This document shows positions 10,505-22,575 of a DNA stretch of 64,000 nucleotides, piece after piece. Below the pieces are notes generated by a model that had not been told where the DNA came from, searched no databases, and saw only the letters and a list, made by a program, of their open reading frames with translations. Position 1 is the first letter of the stretch, and each line of letters opens with the position of its first letter. The stretch is taken from NCBI GenBank assembly GCA_031308135.1, contig JAHLJT010009436.1:137274950-137338949 (forward strand), given 5' to 3'. Source of the DNA: Acheta domesticus. Its lineage: Eukaryota; Arthropoda; Insecta; Orthoptera; Gryllidae. Position numbers and translations under genes: made by a program.

Positions 10505-11057
10505 TACTAGCTGAACCCGTGCGATTACATCGCACTGAAGGGATGCTTTCCGCTTCCAGCCACATGTAGAAATACACGTTGGCCACGTGGGTAATACCGC
10601 GTGCAAAGGCTTCTTGCCAGCTGGCGTATGCTAGACGAATTACATAAATCCGTAGATATCACATAAATTTTACATTGAACACTTACAACACAATTGATAA
10701 ATAGTCGCACACATGTTTGTCTTAACGGAACGCACAACAGATTTCCGCTTCCCGCCGCTTCGATTCACATGCGCCAACCACGTGAGTTCTCCTGTGGCGG
10801 ATGGTGTGCGCATAACCGCCATCTTGACAGGCAGCGCGCGGAGGGCACGCTAACTATCCCAGCCGCAAAGTTGAAACAACAAAAGTTTCCTAGCATTTTA
10901 TTAATAACGAAAAGCTTCGTGATTTGCAATATTTAGTGACCTCCATTCCTGATTTTTTTATCTTTTTTTTGGTACCTCATTTGTTAAAATCCGTTCAGTA
11001 TGAGCCGAGTAGGAGGGACAACAAATTCACGGTTTTAACGAAAATAATATATATGAT
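10505..11057 (+). mobile_element. RTE-like short interspersed repeat (tentative)
   Basis: It begins ACTAGCTGAACCCGTGCGAT and ends near ATCCGTTCAGTA. From memory these resemble the conserved 5' start and 3' end of a widespread group of RTE-related non-autonomous repeats that sit between TA-rich microsatellites. A related start (GCTGGCTGAATCCGTACGAT) is present at 55822. No reverse transcriptase frame lies inside. The middle contains a GC-richer stretch (10740-10860). The period-10 microsatellite that follows could be the element's 3' tail. Confidence 0.45.
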
Positions 11058-11268
11058 ATATATATGTATATATGTATATATGTATATATATGTATATATA
11101 TGTATATATATGTATATATATGTATATATATGTATATATATGTATATATATGTATATATATGTATATATATGTATATATATGTATATATATGTATATATA
11201 TGTATATATATGTATATATATGTATGTATATATATATGTATATATATGTATATATATGTGTGTGTGTG
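11058..11268. repeat. (TATATATGTA)n tandem repeat, period 10
   Basis: About twenty near-identical 10-bp units, ending in (TG)n. Long frames of Tyr/Ile/Met in every phase are artefacts of the repeat. The period is close to one helical turn, with one TG step per turn. Confidence 0.9.
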
Positions 11269-11559
11269 TCAAATGTTTGTCACGTTACTAAATTGTTTAT
11301 AAAATAATTAATTGTTGCAAAATTGTTAATTTATGGTTTTAAGCTCTCAGACATGGGACGATCTTCCTGTTTTAGAATTGCCAAAATTGGATATTGTTAT
11401 TGTCTCCTCTGAATGACCTAACCAGATGCAAAATTGAGCAATCCGGTTTGTGCAAACAATTTTCAATCTCGAGCCAGGTAATTGTTTAAAAGAAACTAGC
11501 ATCACATAAGAACCCCCAATTCCTGAGACTTTCAGAGTTCATGTCTAATGCATTTCACC

Positions 11560-12745
11560 ATAAAAAAACATATATTAGAAATATTTCATGACATAGAAAA
11601 GGAGTTTGACAAAATGTGCCACTCCGGATTACCATTTAAACTATAGCGCCTGTGCATACCAAACTACATTTAAAAAATTACCAACAGTTTTTATCAGATC
11701 GTAATTTTCTCATGAGAATCAATTCTACGTTTTCTAGTTCATGTCAGACTAGTACCGGGGTCCCTCAAGGGTCATGCCTTTCTCCTTTACTCTTCAGCAC
11801 ATACTTGTCGGGATATTCCAAAGCCAGACGATTGAGAAATCGCTCTCTTTGCAGATAATACTGAACTTCTCACAGCTCACGAAGATATACTTTGCGCATA
11901 CGATAACTTACAGAATGACTTAAAAGCTTATATTGCCTGGTCTGAACAGTGGAGAATCAAAAGAAACTCGCACAACTCTTCACACTTCGAAGACCACCGA
12001 CTCCTCCCCCACTTAAAATACAAAATACAATAATTAAATGGCTTCCCAAACAAACCCCAGTTAAGTATTTAGAAATGGTGCTAGACTCAAAATTAACCTG
12101 GAAAGACCACATCAAGGTAATAACAAATAAAACTTACGCAAAAATGCTTAATCTATATCCTTTACTAAACTCTAAATCAGCTCTGAGTATTGAATGTGGA
12201 ACTTTAATTTACATATCGATATTACGACGAACAATTACGTATGCTTGGCCAGTGTGGTGCAATGCAGCAAAAAACAAGTACAGAAAACTCCAAAACTTAA
12301 AAAACAAGTGCTTAAGAAAAATAACTCAGGCTCCCTGGTTCATCAGAAACAAACAACTGCACAGAGAATTGCGAATAGAGCACAAGAACACATCCTGAAA
12401 TCATCTCTCAAGCTTTTTGATTTTCTTTCAGAATCTCCAGCCACCCGCTCATCAATCTTGGCAGAAAGTACCCTAAACCAAACCGAATAAACTCACGATT
12501 TCCCAAAGACAAATTCAGACCACCGTAAATATTCAGCTGCAATAATTTCCAACATCTGATAATATAAAACATTAACTTCTAACTATTATAATCAACAACG
12601 AGATCCAAGTACAAATTTCAAATCAAACTGAATTTTAAAAGTTTTCCGTGAAAATCACAACCTGTAACAACCAGGAAAATGAGCGTGAGAAAGAATGATA
12701 AACCATTAATATGTACACGTAATAAATAAAAAAATAAAAAAGCCT
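11560..12745 (+). pseudogene. Jockey-clade LINE reverse transcriptase remnant
   Basis: In three shifting frames the order of a Jockey reverse transcriptase is visible. First comes FHDIEKEFDKMCHSGLPFKL (family: DIEKAFDKVWH), then FLSDRNFLMRI, TGVPQGSCLSPLLFSTYLSG, LFADNTELL and the thumb region YLEMVLDSKLTWKDHI. The C-terminal TYAWPVWCNAA, LQNLKNKCLRKI and APWFIRNKQLHREL follow. The catalytic box reads FADN, not FADD, so the second Asp is lost. Stops and frameshifts separate the blocks. The copy is 5'-truncated near 11560 and ends in an A-rich tail around 12720-12745 (AATAAATAAAAAAATAAAAA), as expected for target-primed insertion. It is a dead copy. Confidence 0.85.
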
Positions 12746-14505
12746 TATCTAATAACAAGAGACAGGATTCCCATGCAAATGCATGGGAAGCACTTATTTA
12801 ACCTTCGTAGATGTTTCAAACGTTTTTGAATATATATTTCAAGGCAAACTCATTTGAAAAATGCATACATTTTCCGTTCGTGTTTGCATGTATTGGTGGT
12901 TTTATGAAAACATTCATGCACAATGCATGGTTGGACTTTTTTATTTAATACTGCGTATCTGTGTATTTAGACCACTGTCTAGCATATTAATTACTTTTTA
13001 ATATTTTTTGGATAATTAATTGATATTAAAATTGATACATATTTTGTACAAAAAGTATATTATTTTTAGATCCATGAAGTACATTGTTGTCTTGATGCTT
13101 ATTGTCATTAACTCACATTTTAACCTTCTAGTACACGTATTAGATTTGCGATCCGAGTACAAGTGCTGTGAGCAACAAGCGCGAACAGCGTCGGATTTAC
13201 TGTGGGCCCTGAGCAAAAATTTAGTGGCGGAATCTCAGGGGAAAAAATTCAAAAACACTTAATTTATATTTATTAATTTTTGGTAAACTTATAATACATG
13301 CATTTAACTGTTATAATTACAAACTTTTGGTCACAATAAAATAAATGCATGTAAATATGAGGCACTCCTCACTTTCCATGCCGCAAAATCGTCAGTCACA
13401 CCCACAAAAAGTATTTCTCTCAGAATATCGTTATTGCTTTTTAAAATAACGAGATCGATAAGATGGTGTCGAGTCAATGTTGTTTGCAATCTGTTTTAAC
13501 TATTTTTATTTTTAAAAACCATCGTTCAGCAGTACAATTAGATATCATCAAAGGAAGATAAATTTTCAAAATGATTTCCACATCAGAGAAAGCATCCTGG
13601 TCTAACTTTTGTAGAATAATAGCATTGTTATTATGTCACAGAAAAAGGCTAATTTGAGGATAAAATTAAATATAAAATTATTTAAATATAAAATTAAAAA
13701 AATAAAAGTATAAAATAAAATACAATTTTGAAATTCAACAAATACAATTATAACGCGTAATTACAAATGTGTTATTCAAGTGACAAAAGTATATGACTTT
13801 GATTTACATCGTATGACTTTTGTTATAACCCACAATTTTTCTGCATACTTCGTATTTTGTGAGGACCCCTTCTTTGTGGGGGCCCCTGGGTCGACGCCCA
13901 CCTTGCCCACCCTTAAATTCGATGGCGATTCACGGAAAGAATTATCAACGCCAAACGAAAATTAAGTCACAATGAATATGGAAGTTTCAGTGACCCTAAA
14001 TCAACATCTCTTGATAATTGGCAATGTGAAAGGAAAGTAACGAACTGCAGACTCGCCATTCTCTTGCGCGCAACAGAGGATTAATAGAAGTTTTTGAAGT
14101 GCGGAATGGAAAATGTCTCCTTCCAAGGCTTTCGCGTGCTACACATCTCAAACAAAGGTTTTGAAAAAGCATATGCCTAAGGACGGATGGAAATATACCA
14201 TTATTATAATTGCTGCAATAAAGAAATAGGTAAAGTGAAAAAAATATCAATTAAAATATAAATTTCTAGCTACTGGTGGTGTTTTACTAGTCGAAGTGAT
14301 TAGTGTCCAAGATTATTGCTTCCTCAGAAATTATATACTTTGAGATGCTGTAACTCATCAACTGGTAAAACAATTTGAATGAAATGCATACAAAACGAGA
14401 AACAAAACTTTAATTTTTGTTGACGTGGAAATACTAATTACTTTCTGGAAATCATATGTTTTTCGTATAATTTGATTTGTTTGTGAGGTACAATAACTTG
14501 TTTCA
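12746..14505. other. AT-rich stretch, nothing recognised
   Basis: No gene or known element seen. Contains an ATGCATG-rich patch near 12780-12930 and A-rich low complexity at 13660-13740. Confidence 0.5.
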
Positions 14506-14907
14506 TCACTAGAACGCCCAAAGGGGTCAAATTAACACTTTCCTGTTTTGAAATCTTATCTACTTGTCATAGGACGGTTCATGGAAGACTTGCTGGTATG
14601 ACTTTTATTGATTTTGGAGGAACATTTAAAATATTCGCACTTTTCCTACAATAAAATTATAAAAGGTTTTACCTTTAATGCCCAGAGGGGTCATATTGAC
14701 CCCTTGAAGGTAATATGACTCAACAATGAACTTTTTACAGTATTCATATCACAATATAGCAATGATCATAACACTCAACAACAGTGAGCACAAATACGAA
14801 CAACAATGGGCATAATAAAAGTTATTTTGTCATTCACTTCCAAAACTCAGTTACGTACATGTGATTGTGAGGTGAAGCTGGAAGTATATCGTATATGAAA
14901 TTTACGT

Positions 14908-15070
14908 GAAGGAGAGTTGCTTTCAGAGCTACTAAGAGCTCTCGATGATAATTCAGAGGGATGTGAACTTCTTTCTCATGACTCAGATGAGATTTTACCG
15001 CAAAGAACTGGAGAAGTAGTTCATGCATCGTCGAATAGTAATGATACGGATGTTGAAAATGAAACTTCAC
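14908..15070 (+). pseudogene. piggyBac transposase, acidic N-terminal remnant
   Basis: The frame reads LSELLRALDDNSEGCELL followed by a Ser/Asp/Glu-rich stretch up to NDTDVENETSQ. This is the usual acidic, disordered N-terminus of piggyBac-like transposases. It is followed directly by a stop, and the middle of the protein is missing before the frame resumes at 15156. Confidence 0.55.
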
Positions 15071-15155
15071 AGTCTATTATGTATTTAAATTATTACTGAC
15101 AATTTATTATAACTATAATTTATTAACTCTTAGTGCACCTCTATAGTAACAATTC

Positions 15156-16061
15156 ATGGCTTCAAAACCTGGTACGTATGGGCAAACATATTGGTTAGTA
15201 GTAGATTTTGATACAAAGTTTCAAATCAATGGTTTTTCTTATCTTAATAAGTATAATGCAAGATCCCAAAAAGTTTCTGATAATGTAGGGATACGTCGCA
15301 CTTCTTTCTAAAGGTAGAAATGTCACTACAGGTAATTATTTCACTTACCTCCATCCTGCCATGAAATTGAAAGCGAAGTCAATCTCCATCATGGGAACTG
15401 TGAATAGAGCGAGAAGAGAAATTCCATCTGCAGTGAAGACTTCAAAGGCCCCTCTCCGTTCAACAAAAGTTTTGAAACATGATTTTTCCCTAACGGTTTA
15501 TCAAGGGAAAAGGCAAAAAATATCCTGATAATGAGTTCTCACCAAACTTATGCTGCTGTAGATACAAATGACGAAAGAATTCCTGAAACTGTTAGTTATT
15601 ACAAGACAAACTTTGGGGTAGACATAGTAAACAAAATGGTCAGGCAGTATTCTGTCAAGGCTTCTTCAAGAAGAGGCCTATATACTGACTGTTTACAATA
15701 TCCTTGACATATCTGGAAGAAATGCCTATGCATTATTCAGGTCCAGGTATCAAGCTCCTGACAGAAAAAAGCGAAAAAAGAAGAGAGAAAAAATAAGAAT
15801 TTCTTCAGCAAACTTGCAGACGAAATACGATTTGAGTACTTGCTTCTGAGTCGCTCACATCCTAGGACAACAGATGATAATGAAGGCAATGGTGATGACA
15901 TCAAGGAGGAAATGACACCAAGACGGAAGAAATGTCAAATACACAAATTCTGCAAATGTAATAAACCCAGCTCTAAGCGCATTGTAAGTAAGAAAATTAT
16001 AAATTACTATTCAAATTATAAATGCAAAAGAAAATTCAATACTAATGCGTCAATTGTGTAA
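15156..16061 (+). pseudogene. piggyBac-like transposase catalytic region, degenerate
   Basis: The blocks are collinear with piggyBac transposases. They are ASKPGTYGQTYWLVVDFDTK, VTTGNYFT, MGTVNRARREIPSAVK, STKVLKHDF, LTVYQGK, MSSHQTYAAVD, ETVSYYKTNFGVDIVNKMVR and QYSVKASSRRG, then a basic, Cys-bearing end (RRKKCQIHKFCKCNK). The position matching the first catalytic Asp (VDFDTKF, family CDSKTGY) is kept. The second (TTDNWFT in the family) is Gly here. In the GVDIVN block, the later Asp is Asn. Several frameshifts and stops separate blocks. The transposase cannot be active. Confidence 0.8.
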
Positions 16062-16529
16062 AAGGATGAACTTAAATAAAAATGAATATTTTCATGGATA
16101 TATATATTTCAACTAATGTGATTATGTTATTAACATTTCCTTCAGTGTTCATATACATTCCTGTACACTTAATTAACATGTAAACATTAAATGTGAAATC
16201 ATTAAAATACAATAAATAAATTTAATTTTTAAATTAATACTGAATAATATTAAATAATACACCAAGGGTCAAATTGACCCATCTGGACGTAAGAGGGATT
16301 ATGGAAGGCTAAGCGTCCTAACTGTCCGATTGTGTTTAAATTGTTGAATGCCATAGTGCACATTTGCTCTTTCTAACCATTTTCTGGATTTCCAGAATTT
16401 TACCTTAATTATTTCCTTGGGTATTGAAAAACTGTAAATCTTCGTGTATTTCGTCATGCCTTTTACTTTCTCGTGTACATACTACGTGTATATGGAATAA
16501 TATACGTTGCATAAAGACCTAGTGCGGGA

Positions 16530-16825
16530 AATCGATATCCCGATTTGAATGGAAATTGACGTTTAGAGGCCTCTGTTACCGAAAAAGTGGTTTTCTTCAA
16601 ACGATCCTTCCGTCTATTTGTCTGTCTGTGAACAAGACTGGTGCCTAAACTATTTGTAGGATTTTTTTCCAAAATGAATATACTCCGGTCTATCTGATCC
16701 GACTGAAACTGTGATTTTCAAAAACATTTTTGAATAATAGGGTAATAGAAACAATATTCTTTACATGAAGCCCCAGGAACATTTTCAAAATTTTTTTCTT
16801 TATATATCTTGTAAGAATAGAGTGA
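16530..16825 (+). repeat. TCTGTC-rich dispersed repeat, copy 1
   Basis: Contains in order ACCGAAAAAGTGGTTTTC, CCGTCTATTTGTCTGTCTGT, a TTTTTTTCCAAAATGAATA block, GTCTATCTGATCCGACTG and a downstream CCCAGGAACATTTTCAAAAT. The same order is found at 20575-20930 and, inverted, at 49380-49970. No coding capacity or pol III boxes recognised. Confidence 0.6.
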
Positions 16826-18584
16826 AAAACACTTATAAAAGATGGCTTAGGTCCGATTCTTACGCTTAACTCTGAAATTTTGGAAATTACAACCTCTATC
16901 TTCCAGAGTATTCATTATGTATTTTTTAATCTTCAACAACAAACTTCGTCATTCTATACCTAAATACTTAAAGGTATAGAATTTTTTTATTGAAATCAGT
17001 TACAAAGTAGTAAATTAATTACATGATTAATTTTTAACAAAACATTTTTGTACAATTTGGAAGGAAACTGAGGCAAATGTCAAAAAATCAGTAAATACTT
17101 TTTTCGCAAAAACTGCTTCAAATTGTTTCTTTAACATTTTTTGCTCGAATAGAGCGAGGTTTGCTAAATAATAGGTTTAATTAGGTCCAATTTTTATTAG
17201 TTCTTTAAAAATTAGACTGCAGTGATAAACACTTTGAATAAATAATCCTTTACTATTATTTTTCTACGCCAATTGATATTTCATCTGGTAAAGAGCTTAT
17301 GATTAAAATATCAATCATAAATATTTACGAGAAACAACGTTTTCAACATCAAATTATTTTTCTTCCATTGAAATTAAGCCCTGGAAATGTTCGAAACCTG
17401 CTACATGTCATCAAAAACAGTAATTTTTCATTGTTTTGTATCTTAGATACTTCATTCCCCCCTCATTATTTATGCGGCTCATTCTTTTGGCATATAACTT
17501 TAATACCTTACACATTCCTTTGTTATATTTTAAGAGCCTCAGTCCACTGAGTTAAAACTTCACGACCATTCTTCCCATATCAAGAACTGGACGGATTCAG
17601 CACATGGTGTGCGCCACTCAACAGAACACCGCAGGTTCCTTTTTGGAATCCAGCAAATGAAGTTCCCTTTAATCAAGACAAGCCCCCAGCGCCACGGCCG
17701 GAGTCCGAGCTAATTGAAAATCGCACGGCGCAGCGATCGGTCCCGGGCGTGCAATAAATCCGCGCTTCAGAGGGAAAAAGAGGAAAACATTTAATAAATT
17801 TGAACGGAGCCATCGATACAACACTCCATTATATGGAGGGCAGCCATCAAACACCAATAGAACACGTTTCATGTAATGAACTTTTGGCGGAAGTGTGCGA
17901 GCACTAGAGGAACACAACGGGGGAAACGGCCGAACCAGAGACATGTTCGTTGAGTACCTCTCAATGACAAGGAATATTTGAAGGTTCTTCAGCCCTTCTG
18001 AAACATACATAATTTTCGTCACATATTTCCAAAACTCCTGAAATAAATACTCTGCTAATACCATGAGATAAATGTAGGTGAATTGCTTCTTTCCAGTAGA
18101 CAATCCGATCCCATTCCTCCTTCGCACACATTCAATCCTACCATATATTTGGAAAAACACAAATCCATCTTATCTCCAACTCCAAAACATTACTTTTACC
18201 CCTATTAACTGATAATCACAAACATTTTCAGAAATTCAAGAAAATGCAAGTGCTGATCAGTACTTTTTATGACTTCCTAAGATAGTAAAAAATGTTATTT
18301 TTTATTTTTTACTTCTTACATTTTTTACTTATATAAAAATTATAAAACCTTGCTGCGGGTCTGATAATTTTTTATATTTTTTTTATAATCGAACCTCATA
18401 CAAAATCAAATTCAAAAATTATTTTGCCAAACTTCAAGTGCCTAAAATTAGCTTACTTTCAAATCTTTGTAAATAAAATTGGAATGTCTGTGTATGTTTT
18501 CAAAATTACTGCCTTTTTTAAAATAGCTTAAGGTGATTAAAAAACGCACACGGTGATAAATGACATAAAAATCAATTCAATTGT
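16826..18584 (-). other. Mostly unassigned; a 163-residue minus-strand frame at 17669-18160
   Basis: The open frame at 17669-18160 (minus) is the longest non-repeat frame in this part of the window. Its product has no family I recognise. The N-terminal two thirds are AT-driven, and the C-terminal part (KRGFIARPGPIAAPCDF) lies in a small GC-richer patch at 17670-17760. No neighbouring exon with matching splice phase was found. It may be chance. The remaining sequence is AT-rich and empty. Confidence 0.2.
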
Positions 18585-20574
18585 TCTTATAAGTTTGGTC
18601 TGTCTGTGGGTTGCTCTGTCGGTCTATCTGACTGTAATTCGGGTTCATCTCGGTTTGTTTGTTTCTCATTCGGTTACCCCTCCGGGTTATTGTTGGGAAC
18701 GGCTAAATGGGTTTCTACTTAATGGTAAAGCATTTGGTACGCCATAATTTAGTCTACTTTTCTCATAATTAATTTTTTATTAAATTAATAACGAATATTT
18801 TTTGTATGAAAATGTCCAAAACAGGAAAAATTACTGTTTTTCATGATGTTTGAAAAACGTTTCCCATCTCCCTTTTCTGCCTCTCAAAAAAATTCATTGT
18901 GCACTCTTTCAGTTTTCGCAAACAATGAGTAAATCCACAAAAAAGAATCAGACGTCTCTGAAGGCCATACAATTTCCTTCTAAATTTATTTTTATTCAAT
19001 CCAATAGTGCCGTTAGGGGAATAATTGAAGGCCATTTTTCGACTTGCAGTTTACCGAGAGTATGCAACAATGCACCTTCTTACAGCTGTCGATAGCAATG
19101 ATGATAGATGTTAGTAAGGCAGACCTGGGCGGACGGAGCGGACAGGGCAGTCTACGTGCGAGAGGGCAAGGAGGTGTGATAATTTTGATTGTGTTAAAAA
19201 AAGGTTAATTTTAATTGTATCAATTTTCAATTAATTTCTCTAGGGAACGACAAATTTTTTTTCATACCTCCAGGATAAAATTAGGTGATTTCAAAACTCA
19301 TTGTAAAAGGTTTCTATCACACATGGTTCAAAATATAAAAATATATTTAGCATCTGAAATAAACAAAATCCTATACTAATTTCCACATTGTCACTCCGGT
19401 TATATTACAACAAACGTTTATGAGCATGCTTCATATGAGGTAAGAACAAGTTAAAAATGGAATACGCATATTCGTGCAATAATATGCAGACATTAAAATG
19501 GTTTGTTGGTATTCTCCACATCATTAGTAGAGCGAATGACAATGATTTGAGTGTTCCATGCAACTACAACCTAAGGTTCGTTGTACAGGTGACACATCAC
19601 TGGTGAGCAGCCCATGGTTTGTTCTGGTCACAAACACAACAGCCTATACGTAAGTTTTGTATATTTTACCGAACTAATTCAAATCTACAGATCATGTGTC
19701 GAATTTCTAAAAACCCGCTTTATAAAAACCACAGAACTATCATGTATTTAAGGCACACGCAAACCAGACACGACCACTTCACGCGTACTGAGGGTACAGT
19801 TCCGCCTCACAGCGACTGACTCAGAAGCTTCCACCCCAACAATTGGATACTTGGCTATTTGCGATAAGCTAAGGGGCTAAAATAATTTATTTTGATAATT
19901 GATGCACAGTAAGACATATGAGGGTGCACGTAACTTGTTTTGAAAACATCCACTAAGACAAATTAAGACCACTATAACTATTCGTAAATGAGCGCGATTA
20001 ACAGACGCCAGAATCAAAACGACAAACGGTAAAAAGAACACGAAAACTTAATTTTGTTGATCGCTCATGAAAGTAGCATTGACGAAATGAACAAATATTT
20101 AATTTTTAATTAGATTTTGAGAGACGTTGATTCTACGTATCTTATGAGTGCAATTTAAATGTATTTGCATTGATAGAAAAATACAGTATGATACGGAATA
20201 AAGATACGGTATATTTAAAAACTGTAACGTGATATGACTTTTTTATAGTGATGTTCGTAATCTACGTATAAAATGAGTATGTTGCGCACTCTACCTTCCT
20301 GGAGATAAGAATAGTATTCCCTAGTGTTATTTTTTGTATAAATTAAAAATTTTAATTTATTGTTATTTATTTAATTATTGTTAATTTATTGCTGAAAGCC
20401 ACTTATACTTAATTTACTATGATAATTATTATTTCCCTCCCCCTTCCCCCGTTGAAAATCCTGTTCAAGCGCATGTTAAAAGCCAAGCAGCTGTACGCCT
20501 CTCAGGTTTTATTCCACTTCTGTATCATATAAATAAAACATACTTACTTTTTATAGAGAAACTTATGTAATGAT
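18585..20574. other. AT-rich stretch with one possible TCTGTC repeat fragment
   Basis: 18594-18640 has GTCTGTCTGTGGGTTG and GTCGGTCTATCTGACTG, like the core of the dispersed repeat seen at 16530 and 20575. The rest shows no gene, no transposon protein and no RNA gene. Confidence 0.4.
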
Positions 20575-20930
20575 GCGTGAGAAAACGGCGGATTTTTGGC
20601 AGAAAATCTGTTATTATAGGGCCCTGGTAACGAAAAAGTGGATAAATCCAGTTGCTAAATTAAGAAAAAAAAACTCTCTTAACGCGTGGTGCGGCCAGAA
20701 TCCCTGTTTTTTGGGTCTTTGGTACCGAAAAAACAATTGAAAGCAAAAGTCTGTCCGTCTGTCTGTCAACAGCGCTAGCGACTAAACCATTCAGACGATT
20801 TTCTCCAAAATTGATACTCCCCAATCGATCTGACTAATCTAGTGGTCCCTTCAATTTGAAACCGACATTTTAATTTTGGGGGATACTTTAAGGAATATGT
20901 CTACTCAAAAGTGACCGAGAATGATGACAT
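20575..20930 (+). repeat. TCTGTC-rich dispersed repeat, copy 2
   Basis: Carries two GGTA(A/C)CGAAAAA blocks (20628, 20717), then GTCTGTCCGTCTGTCTGTCA, AGACGATTTTCTCCAAAATT and CCAATCGATCTGACTAATC. The order matches the copy at 16530 and the inverted copy at 49380-49970. The doubled GGTACCGAAAAA block suggests an internal duplication. Confidence 0.65.
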
Positions 20931-21739
20931 ATTGCATTTTTGGTTATTGCCAGTCTGGATGCGTTATTTATTACACTTTCTTGTGATGAAATCTGTTTTT
21001 CTTATCTGCAATATTTTTAGAGATATAATAAATTTTTGTCAAGATGGCGTCGCTACCACGCCCCCTTGGATCTGTCAACGCCCCTTGTAATTGCAGCTAA
21101 TAATTTGCAAAATAAGAAAGCAAACACTCGCTATTCAATAAAGAACTAAAGTTGCAAAAGTACTTGTGGAAAGGAAAAGGAAGAGGGAAGACAAAAATGG
21201 GGAAGGAGAAGATGTAACTTATGCCGCAGGGGCACTATAGGTATGCTACCTTTCATTACTCCTGAAAAGTTAATTTTCCTTGAGTACTGCTTAACATAGT
21301 AACTCAGGAACTAATAGAGATAATGAAATTATCCTTTCTGCATTTGAAAGGTTATTATTTACATTATTATGTGAAGCACATTTAATATTCCTCTGTACAC
21401 AATTAAAGAGATACATTCAAAATAAAGCAAAAGAAAATAAATCCAAAATTATTTTTTTTAAATTTAGAGTTTTTTAACCCTTTAAAATTTTGCTTCTCAC
21501 AACAAATTGAGGTTTACATAATCCAGCAGTTATTTCTCTCTATTATGGAAAAAGAATTATGAAAATATATTAAATATTAATTGAGATATTGTGTCACGTG
21601 TGAAACACTGTAAAACCTCATATACTCAAAATGTAATATTAATAAAAAATGTTGATGTTATTATGGCTTTCCTGCAGGTATATCTATATAAAAGTCATAA
21701 AATTAAAAGCTAAAACTAGATTATTTAGAAAGTTTTGCT

Positions 21740-22575
21740 TTGAGTGGAGATAAACCTTAAATGAAACCACTGGGACATTTTCAAAATTTAAAAAAAACGG
21801 CGCCAACTATTTTAACTAAATGTTGTTGTTGGATAGTCTGAAGATCATTTAAGAAAATAGTGGCGGTCTCATGTTGGTTAAAAACTCTGATTTTTCGAAA
21901 ATTGAAAATATTCAAACTTTTTTCGGCATCTTCCTACAACTACAATTATGAAGATAGAATTTTTGTTCTTAATGAAATGTGTTCACAAGAAAGAGTTCTT
22001 CAAATGACATCATGTTCCATTTTTCCAAAACATAAGTATTTTTTGCAAAAATTTCTGTCAAACGTAAGAAAACTTTTTTATTTCCTTTAAACTGTTTTTT
22101 TTCGTAAAAAACGCACAAGGTTTTTTCATTTAGTTGGGACCTGAGATAGCATAAAGGAAGCTTAAGATAATGGTTTCATGTTCGCTGAAATGTCTGATTT
22201 TGCAAAAAATTTTTCAAATTATAAAATTAATGGAATCTTTCTTCAACTACAATTGTGAAGATACAATTGTTTTTCTTAAAGAAATATGCTAATCAAAAAC
22301 AGATCTTAAAATAAGGTCATGTTGAATTTTTTGAATATATGATTAGTGTTTCTATAATTTCCTGACAATCATAATAGCCCGCTCGGAATTGACTGCGCTT
22401 CGTTTTCGTCGCTTTCTTACAACTACAATTGTGAAAATACTTACTTTCCCCCTCAATGAAATGTATTTATCAAAACGACATCTTCAAATATGGTCATGCC
22501 TAATTTTTTGAAAATACGAGTAGTTTTTCTATGAGTTCGTGACAAACATAATAGCCCGCAAATTGACTGTGCTTC
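21740..22575 (+). repeat. Tandem and diverged copies of the same dispersed repeat
   Basis: Two consecutive units of roughly 180 bases lie at about 22230-22408 and 22415-22573. Each runs from CTACAATTGTGAA through GGTCATG..(T/G)AATTTTTTGAA and GACAA(T/A)CATAATAGCCCGC to TTGACTG(C/T)GCTTC. A third, more diverged unit lies at 21929-22060 (CTACAATTATGAAGATAG). The flank at 21765-21785 shares GGGACATTTTCAAAATT with the copy at 16770. No coding content. Confidence 0.7.

Larger units (their letters stand above)
14506..16310 (+). mobile_element. Decayed piggyBac-like transposon
   Basis: Around a broken transposase frame lie three copies of a motif built on GGGTCAAATTGACCC. These are AACGCCCAAAGGGGTCAAAT near 14512, TGCCCAGAGGGGTCATATTG near 14680, and an inverted copy GGGTCAAATTGACCCATCTG near 16265. 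The first and last are arranged as inverted repeats, about 20 of 24 bases alike. Such GGGTCAA/TTGACCC-containing ends are common in insect piggyBac-like elements. The outermost bases and a TTAA duplication could not be fixed, so the limits are approximate. Confidence 0.7.

Noticed and set aside
11027..11307. Tyr/Ile/Met-rich frames
   Set aside because: Direct translation of a period-10 microsatellite.
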